A stretch of DNA of 64,000 nucleotides from Sorlinia euscelidii (GTDB lineage: Bacteria; Pseudomonadota; Alphaproteobacteria; Acetobacterales; Acetobacteraceae). The stretch is from NCBI RefSeq assembly GCF_036452155.1, contig NZ_JAWJZY010000002.1. The stretch is one strand, 5' to 3'. Below the pieces are notes generated by a model. The model ran no database searches. It was not told the DNA's origin and saw only the letters and a program-made list of their open reading frames with translations. A program made the position numbers and the translations under genes. Positions 9,631-18,961 of the stretch are shown one piece after another (the first letter of the stretch is position 1; the number at the start of each line of letters is the position of its first letter).

Positions 9631-10020
9631 CAATTGATTTTCGTATTTTCAGAAGGTTAGAGGGCAATCAGAGTCTATTAAGGTTTCTCCCGAAACGCAC
9701 TGCACAATGCTGAGAGACTTAGGACGGCCCGTCATTGTCGATAAAGGCGTGGGATCAGATCGGTAAAAATGCCGTTATCGACATCATTCTCTGGATGACA
9801 TTTCTGTTCTTTTCACGAGTTTCACGGTGGTGCGCCGTCCCGTAAGAAGGCGCACCGGGCTAAATCCAGAGAGTTCCGACCGGTCAGACATCCGGCAGGG
9901 CTGGCCAACCTTACGATCACCGCAGAAATGACCCGCTTATTTCTGTTGTGGCGGTTTGCCGTTCTTCAAGGTCGTTTCGATGGAGACGCCTTCAAGTCAC
10001 GCCCCGCCCGGCAATAGAAG
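9631..10020. other. Spacer between GH39 copies 2 and 3, no gene seen
   Basis: I see no supportable coding region. An inverted repeat GGTGCGCC (9829-9836) / GGCGCACC (9849-9856) can form an 8-bp stem. It has no T-tract on either strand, so I do not call it an intrinsic terminator. Confidence 0.4.
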
Positions 10021-11781
10021 TCACCAGATGATTGAATAATGCGAGACTGTATAATCGGTCGCATTTGGATCGGTGATCGTGATCGTCGTTCCGCTGGTTT
10101 TCACTGTCACGCCCCGATTATCAACGACGGGAAGGATTACCCCAAGATTACCTTTATCCTTCACCCTTCTGACTTCGAGAAGGGGCGTTCTTGTCGGCAG
10201 GTTTTTCACGGTGACAACCACGCCGTTACTCGTCGCCTTGACAAAAGGTGATGCAGATACGGGGGCGGCGGGTTCGGACGCGGGATCGTCAGTCGGGGCC
10301 GCGCTGCTTGGCGTATCTCCCGACGAGGGCGGCGTGCTGTCGGCATTGTCCGCGTTCTCATCCGCTTTGACCTCGCCGAGCCAGTGCTCACGGCTCCAAT
10401 CATCTGTGATCTCTTCATATTTTCGCCCGGAATCAACGTAATATTGCCGGTAATATTTCTTGTTCGGCGGCGGGGAGGCCGCTGCTGCGAGGGAAACGTC
10501 TTTACGAAAGTGCGCGACGAGCACATTGACCGCATTCGTGCCGCGACCGGACAGGATGTAAAAATCCTTGTTTGAATAATCCGGGGAGGCGAGGAGGTTT
10601 GGCGTGCCAAACATCTCCTTATAAAGTCCGAAGGCCTGGGCCGCATACGTGCTGAAACCATTATATTTGGGATTGAGATAATTGGGCTCTTCATTGAAAA
10701 GGCCCAGAAAACCTGCATCACCGCGATAATAATACGCCTTATCGACGCTGCATCTGTTCATTGTGATGAAGCTGGCCGCGATAAAAGCCGCGTTCTGCGA
10801 CGTCTGGACTTTCGTGGCGTTCTCGATGGATGCAAAGGGGGTGATGTTCCATTCAGAGCAGATGCTCTCCGCCGACTTGAAGCCATATCTGTCGAGCAGG
10901 GTGCGTTGGACCTTTGCGCAGGTTGCAAACTTCCCCGGGTCTGTCGTCAAATGCGCGTAGTAATGCCAGGACAGGAAGTCGAGCGGCACGTTATTTTTCT
11001 GACAATAGGTTACAAGGCCCTTTGTATAGGCGCCCGTGCCGTTCTCGCCATCAGCGACGCCGGGGCCACCGACCTTCGCAGTCGGGTCGATCGATTTGAT
11101 CTTCCTTGCGACCTTCTCATACATTTCGTAAAATGTAGCGGCGTTCCCGCCCCAGAAAATCAGAAGATCAGGCTCATTCCAGATTTCCCAATAAGCTATT
11201 TTCCGGGGTATGCCGGAAAGCGAAATATCCGCAGAATATCGTTTTACCGCCTCGCCAATCAAATCAGCATATATGTCAATATCTGCCGGAGCATTGGCCC
11301 CGCCACCGAAGGAGCGCCCGATGCGGAACATGACATCGCGCCGAATATGTCCCGGATTGAGGCTCTCGATATTTTGCATCGTTTTAGTGATGTAATAATC
11401 AGTGGGCTGCCAGTTCGGGTTCGACGCTGCAAGCGTCCCGTCATGTTTACGCATGCCCTCATGAGCATGGGGGAAAATGGCGCGTTTATTCATCATGTCA
11501 GCGATGAAGGTCGCAGCCCGTTTCTTTTCTGAGGATGGCACTGCCAGAAGTAACTGGCTGGTAGTGTCAGTTGTGGACGCGTCATTTTCAATATCGCCCG
11601 GACCGAAAATGTCATGTAACCTGACGTGGCTGACCCCGAGCTGGTTGAATTGATCCTGAAGATCGGGAAAGCCAGGCATAAAGGAAATTGGCGTGCCGTT
11701 GACGCCATTAATGTCTTTAATAAGACCGTTTCTTCCTAAATTTTTATCGGTAACATTTGCATCAATGTTTATTTGTTGCAT
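10021..11781 (-). CDS. GH39-type glycoside hydrolase, copy 3
   Basis: 586 aa. The architecture matches copy 2: N-terminal MQQINIDAN, acid/base E203 in EIWNEPDL, likely nucleophile E310 in CSEWNI, an Asp/Ser/Pro/Ala-rich linker (about residues 470-510) and a beta-rich C-terminal domain ending HYSIIW. No export signal is visible. It is the first gene of the minus-strand row of three and has a near-consensus promoter in an A+T-rich island (11813-11841). Leader sequences of copies 2 and 3 are alike (ATAATAA...AAGAG...ATG), consistent with tandem duplication. GH39 is the best family fit; the substrate is not known. Confidence 0.8.
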   Translation of the reverse strand: MQQINIDANVTDKNLGRNGLIKDINGVNGTPISFMPGFPDLQDQFNQLGVSHVRLHDIFGPGDIENDASTTDTTSQLLLAVPSSEKKRAATFIADMMNKRAIFPHAHEGMRKHDGTLAASNPNWQPTDYYITKTMQNIESLNPGHIRRDVMFRIGRSFGGGANAPADIDIYADLIGEAVKRYSADISLSGIPRKIAYWEIWNEPDLLIFWGGNAATFYEMYEKVARKIKSIDPTAKVGGPGVADGENGTGAYTKGLVTYCQKNNVPLDFLSWHYYAHLTTDPGKFATCAKVQRTLLDRYGFKSAESICSEWNITPFASIENATKVQTSQNAAFIAASFITMNRCSVDKAYYYRGDAGFLGLFNEEPNYLNPKYNGFSTYAAQAFGLYKEMFGTPNLLASPDYSNKDFYILSGRGTNAVNVLVAHFRKDVSLAAAASPPPNKKYYRQYYVDSGRKYEEITDDWSREHWLGEVKADENADNADSTPPSSGDTPSSAAPTDDPASEPAAPVSASPFVKATSNGVVVTVKNLPTRTPLLEVRRVKDKGNLGVILPVVDNRGVTVKTSGTTITITDPNATDYTVSHYSIIW

Positions 11782-11812
11782 CTATTTCTCTTTTTATTAT
11801 TTTTATACTGAT

Positions 11813-11841
11813 ATTATAGTTTTATTTATAATTTATTTCAA
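11813..11841 (-). promoter_or_regulatory. Near-consensus sigma70 promoter of GH39 copy 3
   Basis: TTGAAA (11841-11836), a 17-base A+T-only-like spacer, and TATAAT (11818-11813) on the minus strand, about 32 bases before the ATG at 11781. The island is far more A+T-rich than its surroundings. This is the best promoter match in the window. Confidence 0.75.
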
Positions 11842-12047
11842 CCGCCTGATTCACTTTTTTTAACATGTGGCGGTTTTTTTTAATCATCGGTGGGCACAGC
11901 GTGCTTCATCCGCAATCACGTCGATGACGTGCCGATCTGCAGGGGGGGTGCGCTTCAGCGCGCCGCCCGCATCCTCCGCTGCGTGGGGATGGCGGGTTTC
12001 AAAGCGGACGGGAAATTGTCAGATCCACGCGGGACCGGGTTGCGACA

Positions 12048-14021
12048 TCAATGAAGGGTCGGCGCAGCGAACGCGAGTTGCTGTTCCTTGGCGAATTCCG
12101 GCCAGCGTGCCTGCGCCAGAGCATTCAGGGACGGCATGGGCAGGTTCATCTTATCGGCGTAGATCCACAGATAGGTCAAAGCGTTGCGCACGTAATTCCG
12201 CGTTTCCTTGAAAGGAATGGTCTCAAGGAAAAGCAGGGGGTCCCGGGCGATGTCATCATTATGCGTGTTGTTTTCCCACCGCGCGATGGCGCCCGGCCCC
12301 GCATTATATGAGGCCAGAGTGTGCAACAGGTCTCCCCCTTCCGGCGCGGATTCGGTGCGGGCAGTCAGGGCGGCGAGATAAGTCAGGTACTTCTGCCCGA
12401 TATCGAGATTAATGGCGGGGTTGCGCAACTGCCCGACCATATCAGACGGGACTTTGATGATGGCGACACCATTCGCATTGAGCGAGGGCTTTGGCCCGAC
12501 GACAAAACTCGCTGTCTGGGGCTTGATCTGCATCAAACCATGTGCGCCGCCGCTTGATGCGGCTTTCGGGTTGAAATTCGATTCGATTTTCGTCAGCGCA
12601 TAAATCAGCGCCGGGTCCATCCGAAAACCGTGTCGCGGCGCAAGATGGGGCATCGGAAAGCCGGGGAGCGCCGCAGGCTGCGCTTCACTCGCGGCGAGGA
12701 TTGTCGCCACCTGACTCGCGAAACGCTGCAAACCAGCTGCTGAAGCGACAAGTTGCACGGAGTGGCACATCGCGCGGTCATGCTCAATGTCGCGCCACAT
12801 GCGTCGCAAAACCGCTTCAGCACGGGCCGTCTCGCCAATCTGCAGCAGGGCGAATAATTGGCGTCCCTGCGGTGTGGCTTCCACGGCCTGAATATCCACT
12901 TCACCCATGACCGGCACGGGGTTGCTCATCGCCGCCCGGCCTGCATTGGAGACGATCTGATGGGGGCGGGGTGATGGGCGCTGTTTGCTCGTCTGACGCG
13001 CCAGGATACCGTAAAACGTGTCAGGCATGGCGGCGGCACGGCGCAGCCAGGCACGGGCATTTACGACGTGGCCCAGGCGTTTCTCGACGCGCGCGGCCCA
13101 GTAAGAGGCGCCTGCCTTGACCGTCACCTGAGAGAGCGGCGCATCGGCCGCCAGGTTGAAGAGCACCAGCGCATCCCGATAGCGATTATCCTGCCACGCC
13201 GCCAGTCCGGCGACGAAGGCGGCGTAACCTAACTGGTTCTTCGACGCGGCAAACCCCGCGACAGCGGTCGATAACGCGAAATCATTCTGGCCCGCACTCA
13301 AGGCGCCCAGCGCAATTTCCGCATAAAGCTGCGCACGGTAGACAGAGCTGATCCATTTTGTGGTGTCGACAATATGTCGCGCGCGCTCAAGGGCTGGTTC
13401 CGTTTTCGTGAGGCAGTCGGCAATCATCCGATCCAAAGCGGCATTGCGCCGCAGAGAGGCAGCGACCGGGTCAGGCTCCGGCATGGCGTCAATCGTGGCT
13501 TCCGTGTCGGACGGGAGGAGGGGCGAGACAAAATGTTGTAACCTGACCGTGCCTGGCGGGCTGATCTCAATCAGCCGTCCCTGAATGGCCTCCGCATCCG
13601 CGTAATTGCCGTAAGTCGCCAGCCAGAGCTTGAGCTGCGGCGCATTGGGATGAAAATCCGGGTTGAGATAGCGTGCGGCCAGCAAGTCACCCAGCAGGAC
13701 CGGGTCATGCGTTGCTTCGCTATAGCGGATCGCGGAGATGAAATCACCCTGCCGCTGGGCCTGAAACGCCTTGCGCAGCGCGGCGGCATCCGCCGCCGAA
13801 AGGGGGCGCGGCAACTCATGCCCTGATCCGTGAGGACCGAAGGATTGCGGGATGGCGAAGGCGGTTTCTTCGACCTGGGATGGAACTTTGATACCGGTTT
13901 GCATCGAGGTTCTGGACGTTTGGGCCCGTGAAGGTGCAGCTGAGAAGCCCGCCAGAAATGCGACGCTCAGCACGAAGGCGCGCGCGCTATTACTCGATGC
14001 GAAAAGAGAGGTTTCTCGCAT
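12048..14021 (-). CDS. Soluble lytic transglycosylase (Slt family 1)
   Basis: 657 aa. A Sec signal peptide at residues 1-33 (cleavage near SRAQT) is followed by a long alpha-helical region and a C-terminal SLT domain from about residue 468. The catalytic glutamate is E480 in TKIESNFNP, followed by GLMQIKP (495 on) and SYNAGPGA. Such enzymes cleave peptidoglycan glycan strands to 1,6-anhydro-muropeptides in the periplasm. Length and domain order match Slt70-type proteins. It is monocistronic, with spacers on both sides. Confidence 0.88.
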   Translation of the reverse strand: MRETSLFASSNSARAFVLSVAFLAGFSAAPSRAQTSRTSMQTGIKVPSQVEETAFAIPQSFGPHGSGHELPRPLSAADAAALRKAFQAQRQGDFISAIRYSEATHDPVLLGDLLAARYLNPDFHPNAPQLKLWLATYGNYADAEAIQGRLIEISPPGTVRLQHFVSPLLPSDTEATIDAMPEPDPVAASLRRNAALDRMIADCLTKTEPALERARHIVDTTKWISSVYRAQLYAEIALGALSAGQNDFALSTAVAGFAASKNQLGYAAFVAGLAAWQDNRYRDALVLFNLAADAPLSQVTVKAGASYWAARVEKRLGHVVNARAWLRRAAAMPDTFYGILARQTSKQRPSPRPHQIVSNAGRAAMSNPVPVMGEVDIQAVEATPQGRQLFALLQIGETARAEAVLRRMWRDIEHDRAMCHSVQLVASAAGLQRFASQVATILAASEAQPAALPGFPMPHLAPRHGFRMDPALIYALTKIESNFNPKAASSGGAHGLMQIKPQTASFVVGPKPSLNANGVAIIKVPSDMVGQLRNPAINLDIGQKYLTYLAALTARTESAPEGGDLLHTLASYNAGPGAIARWENNTHNDDIARDPLLFLETIPFKETRNYVRNALTYLWIYADKMNLPMPSLNALAQARWPEFAKEQQLAFAAPTLH

Positions 14022-14205
14022 AGTGGAGCGGGGAATACGGGCTCACAGAGAAAATTGCAAGTCTAAATTTGTGGCTCAAAAGCCCCAGTCTGAGCATCTA
14101 GCCGGATTTTCTCATATATACTAGTGCGCTGATCGGTATTAAATATTTATTTCCCAATCGGGATTGCGCCATTAATAAATGATGCTTAAGGCGCTAAATT
14201 TGCGG

Positions 14206-15057
14206 CTATTTTCTGCTATCGACAAGCGTGAGGAGATCCCGCCAGAAATCCTGGCGCGCGCGGCTGCTTGTCAAAATCTGCAAAGGGTGACGCATGGGGA
14301 GCAGGGCATAAGTCCTGCCGAGAATATCAACGTCCATCCACTTTCCCCGCACGCTGGTCAGGGGCGTCGATTCGGCCTGGACAAGCTGCAAGGGGGTGCT
14401 GCCCATCGTCACAATCTGGCGCGGACGGATCTGGTCAATCAGGGCTTGCAACTCAGCACGGGCTGGCACGATTTCAGCGGGGTTGAGATGTCGCCCGCCG
14501 GGGGGGCGCCAGGGCAAAGCCGGCGCAAGCGAAATCTCGGCGCGTGATAAATTGACGCTGGCCAGCATTTTATCCAGAATTTCCCCTGTCTTCCCGGAGA
14601 AGACGATGCCACTTCGGTCCTCATCGGCATTTGGCACCTCGCCGATCACAAGCAGTGACGCGGAAGGCACGATCAGGGGAGTGACGACAGACATCGCCGT
14701 GCGCGCCAGACCTGCCAGAACCGGGTGACGCGCCTCATCCGAAGGCGGCCCCGTCTGCCCACTGCGCGGCGTTGGCGCCTTATGTCGGGTCTTCGCGGTC
14801 GTCGCTGTCGCAGGCTCCGGGCGCGATGTGCGATCCGGGTCCGATGGAGGGATGAACGTCGCGGACGATTCGTTCGGAGGCGCAGGGCTTTCCTGGATGG
14901 TGGCGGCAAACGGTTGTTGCGCGACCGGCTCATCCTGTAACCAGCAGGTTACGCCCCAATTTTTGTAAAAATCAAGAAGCGCCCGTATCGCCGCCGCGGA
15001 AGGGGGGGGAAGCGCGGCCGCCGGGTGTGGTGACGTGTCGTGATCATCTTGCGACAT
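14206..15057 (-). CDS. Family 4 uracil-DNA glycosylase-like protein
   Basis: 283 aa from the ATG at 15057. The upstream part of the frame looks non-coding. Residues 1-130 are Pro/Ala/Ser/Thr-rich and probably disordered. The C-terminal half has UDG-superfamily features: GEVPNADED (139-147, motif A; usual form GEAPGxxE), SGKTGEILDKML, LPWRPPGGRHLNP (181-193), MGSTPLQLV and MRHPLQIL (255-262, the HP motif). Family 4 enzymes normally bind a [4Fe-4S] cluster through four cysteines, yet only one cysteine (C38) is present. It may be a cluster-less divergent UDG, or have lost glycosylase activity. It is divergent from the TPR gene. Confidence 0.65.
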   Translation of the reverse strand: MSQDDHDTSPHPAAALPPPSAAAIRALLDFYKNWGVTCWLQDEPVAQQPFAATIQESPAPPNESSATFIPPSDPDRTSRPEPATATTAKTRHKAPTPRSGQTGPPSDEARHPVLAGLARTAMSVVTPLIVPSASLLVIGEVPNADEDRSGIVFSGKTGEILDKMLASVNLSRAEISLAPALPWRPPGGRHLNPAEIVPARAELQALIDQIRPRQIVTMGSTPLQLVQAESTPLTSVRGKWMDVDILGRTYALLPMRHPLQILTSSRARQDFWRDLLTLVDSRK

Positions 15058-15168
15058 GCGCGTGCTAACGACTCCCGAATTCAAGCATGGTGACGGCCTC
15101 GCGAGACGCCTCGGCAAGGGCGATCGCAGGATTTAAGTTTATCGCGTTTCAGTTTAAGATGTCTGCTT

Positions 15169-16992
15169 ATGCAAACCAAGCTTCTTTTCCTGCGGCGGTC
15201 TCTGGCGTCTTTTCTGCTTGTCCTGCCGACCGCGTGTCATGCGGTGGGTCAGTCGGCGCAGGCGGGCCGCGCGGTCAAGCCCGGCCTGTCGCAGTCGGGC
15301 GCGCTCCTTGGTGCTTTGATCTCGATCCGCCGCAATGATGTCGCGACGGCCAGCAAAGCACTGATGGCGGCCACCCGCTCCGGCGCGCCAGAGCCATTGC
15401 GGGAACTGGCCCTGCTATACGCCCTGATTGACGCCAAGCCGGAAGCCGCGCGCGATGTGCATCGAATCGCCACGATGCAGCGAAACTCGCCGCTCGCGCA
15501 TTTTACGCTGGGGACGGAAGAAATCGCGCAGGGGCAATGGCCGGGCGCGCGTGCGCAATTCACGCCACTTATGAAGGGGCCGCATTCCGTCTTTAATAAT
15601 CTTGCGGCGAGCCTCGTCGCGCTGACCTGGTATGGACAGGGTGAACGCGCCAAAGCTGTAGCATCATTGCAGGAATCAGGTCGCAAGCCGGATGACTGGC
15701 TCTCGCGATTTTTGCTGATGCGCGTGATGGCGGCGGATAATCCGTCCAACCCCAAGCTTAAACCCATGTTCCAGGCGGCTGCGCGCCAGATAGACGCGGC
15801 ACCGACCGTCATTCAGATCTGGTTTATCCAGTTTGAGGCCGCGTGGCAGAATGCCAATGAACATAGTGACAAGGCGCTCTCATTATTGTCACGCCTGCGT
15901 CAGCGTGATGCTTCTAAAATTTTCGCGGCAGGCTTGACGCCGGAATATCTCACCCTCCGGCCTACCGGGCAGGAAATGGCGGCGGAGATCCTGATGCTTT
16001 ATGCCAGCGCCCTGAGTGAGGCGACATCTCTCGCCGCGTCCGGCGCGCAAGGCCCGTCAATTGACCCTGAGGCGCTGCAACTCGCTAAACGCTATCAGAG
16101 CGCTGTGCTCGGACGGGCGCTTTATCTTTCTCCGCATTTGACGCTCGCGCGGTTACAACTCGCCCAATTGCAACGTGACGATGCCCATCTTGGTGATGCG
16201 TCGGTAACCCTCTCCGCCGTCACGCATGATGATCCTTTTTACATCGCGGTGGCGCTGCAGAAGCTTGACCTCGCCTTAAGACGGGAAGATACGGGCGCCG
16301 CGCTGAATGAGCTGAAAGAAGTCAGCGCTGCCTTCCCGAAAGATGTGGATTTCCTCACCATGCGGGCGACGCTTGAAATGTCCCTGTCTCAATTCGGGAA
16401 TGCCTTGCAGCACTGCAACATGGCGCTTCAACGCATCTCACCGACAGATCGCCGTCAGGGGGAGCTGCTTTATTGCCGCGGTGCTGCCCGGGAGAAATTA
16501 GGGGACCGTGATGCGGCAGGACGCGATTACAATCTGGCCCTTGAGCATGACCCGGATAATGCCGGCCTTCTGAATAATATTGGTTATGGCGGCATTCTGC
16601 GCCAGGAGGCGCCGGAGAAATCCCTCGCCCTCGTCAGGCGCGCGCATGAGCTGAACCCGGAGAGTTCGGAAGCAAATGACTCCTATGGTTGGGGGCTGAT
16701 GATGGTGCACGGCGATGTCGCCACCGCCCTTCCCCTGCTGACAAAGGCCATTGAGAAACACCCGGATGATCCTGAGATCGGCTATCATCTTGGTGTCGCC
16801 TACTGGTATCATGGCATGGAGGATGAAGCGCGCACGGAATGGACCCGCGCGCTTGACGCCAAACCGGATGTTGCGACTCATGATGCCCTCACTGCCGCTT
16901 TGAAAGGCGCGCCGCCACCTTTGGGCACGCGCATCATCACGCCGCATCATGCTGGGCGGGATGCTCGTAAATCGGACCCATCCAAACCATGA
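15169..16992 (+). CDS. Secreted tetratricopeptide-repeat protein
   Basis: 607 aa. A signal peptide of about 25 residues ends near TACHAVG. Most of the rest is helical repeats. Clear TPR units are seen in the last third (for example GELLYCRGAAREKLGDRDAA, NAGLLNNIGYG, and HPDDPEIGYHLGVAYWYHGM). It resembles periplasmic or outer-membrane-associated TPR proteins of alphaproteobacteria, whose roles are scaffolding. Its stop overlaps the ispE start by four bases (ATGA), implying translational coupling. No specific function can be assigned. Confidence 0.75.
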   Translation: MQTKLLFLRRSLASFLLVLPTACHAVGQSAQAGRAVKPGLSQSGALLGALISIRRNDVATASKALMAATRSGAPEPLRELALLYALIDAKPEAARDVHRIATMQRNSPLAHFTLGTEEIAQGQWPGARAQFTPLMKGPHSVFNNLAASLVALTWYGQGERAKAVASLQESGRKPDDWLSRFLLMRVMAADNPSNPKLKPMFQAAARQIDAAPTVIQIWFIQFEAAWQNANEHSDKALSLLSRLRQRDASKIFAAGLTPEYLTLRPTGQEMAAEILMLYASALSEATSLAASGAQGPSIDPEALQLAKRYQSAVLGRALYLSPHLTLARLQLAQLQRDDAHLGDASVTLSAVTHDDPFYIAVALQKLDLALRREDTGAALNELKEVSAAFPKDVDFLTMRATLEMSLSQFGNALQHCNMALQRISPTDRRQGELLYCRGAAREKLGDRDAAGRDYNLALEHDPDNAGLLNNIGYGGILRQEAPEKSLALVRRAHELNPESSEANDSYGWGLMMVHGDVATALPLLTKAIEKHPDDPEIGYHLGVAYWYHGMEDEARTEWTRALDAKPDVATHDALTAALKGAPPPLGTRIITPHHAGRDARKSDPSKP

Positions 16993-17867
16993 AGCGGGAA
17001 AAAGCGCACGCTAAAATCAATCTCTATCTCCATATCACAGGCCGCCGGGATGATGGCTACCACCTGCTCGACAGCCTCGCGATATTCGCGGCTTCCGGCG
17101 ATGAACTGACGGCTTCGGCCGCCCCTCTGCATAAATCGCACCCCGACGACGTGACGTTGGAAATCGACGGGCCTTTTGCAGATGGTCTGGCAGATTGTGA
17201 CGATAATCTCATTTTGCGGGCCGCGCGCAGCGTTAAGCGGGTTCGGACATCCGGGTTGGCGTCAGGTTTGCTCCTGACACTCACAAAAAATCTTCCCGTC
17301 GCTTCCGGCATTGGGGGTGGGTCTGCGGATGCCGCCGCGGCGCTTCGGATCATGGCGGCGCATTGGGAGGTCGATGAAGCGCAGATTCCCGCGCTCGCGC
17401 GGGAATTGGGGGCGGATGTGCCGGTCTGCCTTAAGCAGCGCCCGGCGCGGATGCGCGGCATTGGGGAAGATCTATCCGCGGTACCCGCCATGCCGCCTTT
17501 CCATCTCTTACTGGTCAATCCGGGGATCGCTGTATCCACCCCGGCGATTTTCACATCCTGGAAGGCCGATCACGGGCGCTTCCGTCAGGAGGTGGAACTC
17601 CCTCCCGCATGGCCGGACCTCGACGCGCTGATCTCATTTCTGAATCGAACGACGAACGACCTGCAGGACCCGGCGCGGGCGAATTATCCGGTCATTGACC
17701 AGGTCCTCACCCTTACGGCGTCATTGCCGGGGTGCCGGATGGCGCGCATGAGTGGTTCCGGCGCGACCTGTTTTGGTATCTTCGCAGCGGCTGAGGAAGC
17801 CGCGCAGGCGGCGCGACAATGTCGTGCAAAAGGATGGTGGGCGGAGGCTGGCCCGGCTCTGACCTGA
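16989..17867 (+). CDS. ispE: 4-diphosphocytidyl-2-C-methyl-D-erythritol kinase IspE
   Basis: 292 aa, GHMP kinase family. IspE phosphorylates CDP-methylerythritol in the MEP route to isopentenyl diphosphate, the precursor of hopanoids and quinones. Diagnostic segments are AKINLYLHITGRRDDGYH at the N-terminus, the ATP-binding LPVASGIGGGSADAAAALR (about residues 99-117), and the C-terminal GHMP motif MSGSGATCFG. Length is typical. It overlaps the upstream TPR gene by four bases. Confidence 0.95.
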   Translation: MKREKAHAKINLYLHITGRRDDGYHLLDSLAIFAASGDELTASAAPLHKSHPDDVTLEIDGPFADGLADCDDNLILRAARSVKRVRTSGLASGLLLTLTKNLPVASGIGGGSADAAAALRIMAAHWEVDEAQIPALARELGADVPVCLKQRPARMRGIGEDLSAVPAMPPFHLLLVNPGIAVSTPAIFTSWKADHGRFRQEVELPPAWPDLDALISFLNRTTNDLQDPARANYPVIDQVLTLTASLPGCRMARMSGSGATCFGIFAAAEEAAQAARQCRAKGWWAEAGPALT

Positions 17868-17920
17868 ACCGCATCACGCTGCGCCTGAAGCGCGCCAGAT
17901 CGGCCGCCATGACGGCCATG

Positions 17921-18946
17921 TCATTTCTTGCGGGGAAAGCGCGGGGGCGCGACATAGCCGAAGGCATAGAACAATGCCAAAGTAACAATAGTCCCCAATA
18001 TGTAGCGCAGGCGATGGGTCAGCAGCACAGGCTTGCGCCCGCGAGGGCGAAAAGGCCTGGCCTCATGCGGCCCATGCGCCGCAAACGCACCCTCGACGCT
18101 TTGTTCAAGATTATCCTGATGAGAAGCTTCCGAAGGATGATTTGCTTTGCCCAGCCCTCTCTGCCGGGCGACGCCGCGACACGCATGAAAAGCGTCGCGG
18201 AGCTGCGGTAAAAACGCACTGAGAAATTGCGGAATAATGGAGGATGCCCCCACCGTCACGTCGCGCTGTCGGCTGAAAATCGCCCGCGTGATCGCGTGAG
18301 CTGCGACTTCCGGCTCATAAATCGGGCCGATCGGCTTCAATTGGTGGCCTGACCGATTGCGGCCCCATGTCCAGCGCGGCGTGTTGATCCAGGGAAGATT
18401 GACCATCGTCAGGGTGATGCGGTCGGAGAGGGCGCGTATTTCAGGCCGAACGCAATCACAGAACGCATTGAGACCGGCATGGGCGCCATTATTCGCGCTC
18501 TGAAGGGGGAGACCGCGCAGGCGCGGGGCGAGGCCGATATTGACGATCTGCCCTTCACCACGGCGGCGCATGACGCGCAGGGCGGCGCGCGTGCCATTAA
18601 CGGCCCCGAGATAATTCACCCGCATGACCTGCGCGTAAGCCGACGCTTCCAGAGACAAAACGGGGCCGGTGGCGGACACGCCGGCTGCATTGATCCAGAC
18701 CGTGATCGCGCCAAGCTTCTCCTCAATCTGGTCGGCCGCCGCCTCCAGTGCCTCGCCATCCGCGACATCAACCGGCACGACGAGGGTTTTGACATCGGAC
18801 GGCGCAAGCTCCGCCGCCGCAGCCTTGAGGCGTTTTACATCGCGCCCCATCAGCGCGATGTCAAAACCATATTCTGCCAGCAGGCGGGTCGTGGCGCGCC
18901 CGATGCCACTTCCCGCTCCGGTGATAACGGCAACTTGTTGCGGCAT
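17921..18946 (-). CDS. Short-chain dehydrogenase/reductase-like protein lacking the catalytic residues
   Basis: 341 aa. The Rossmann fold is present: TGAGSGIG (residues 9-16), D60 region VVPVDVADG, and NAAG (86-89). The active site is not: where SDRs have YxxxK the sequence is N152-x-x-x-H156 (QSANNGAHAG), and the catalytic Ser position reads NIGLA. The reading frame is continuous there, so this is not a frameshift artefact. A C-terminal extension of about 90 residues ends with a membrane segment (YILGTIVTLALFYAFGYVAP). The family is the SDR subgroup with membrane-linked tails; activity is doubtful. It is followed on the same strand side by other single genes, with no clear operon. Confidence 0.75.
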   Translation of the reverse strand: MPQQVAVITGAGSGIGRATTRLLAEYGFDIALMGRDVKRLKAAAAELAPSDVKTLVVPVDVADGEALEAAADQIEEKLGAITVWINAAGVSATGPVLSLEASAYAQVMRVNYLGAVNGTRAALRVMRRRGEGQIVNIGLAPRLRGLPLQSANNGAHAGLNAFCDCVRPEIRALSDRITLTMVNLPWINTPRWTWGRNRSGHQLKPIGPIYEPEVAAHAITRAIFSRQRDVTVGASSIIPQFLSAFLPQLRDAFHACRGVARQRGLGKANHPSEASHQDNLEQSVEGAFAAHGPHEARPFRPRGRKPVLLTHRLRYILGTIVTLALFYAFGYVAPPRFPRKK

Positions 18947-18961
18947 GGCGAGCCTCCTGTT

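Noticed and set aside
9829..9856. 8-bp inverted repeat as a terminator
   Set aside because: No T-tract on either strand.
11840..11881. Hairpin AACCGCC/GGCGGTT followed by a T-run on the plus strand
   Set aside because: There is no plus-strand gene upstream to terminate, the loop is 22 bases long, and one arm overlaps the -35 element of GH39 copy 3.
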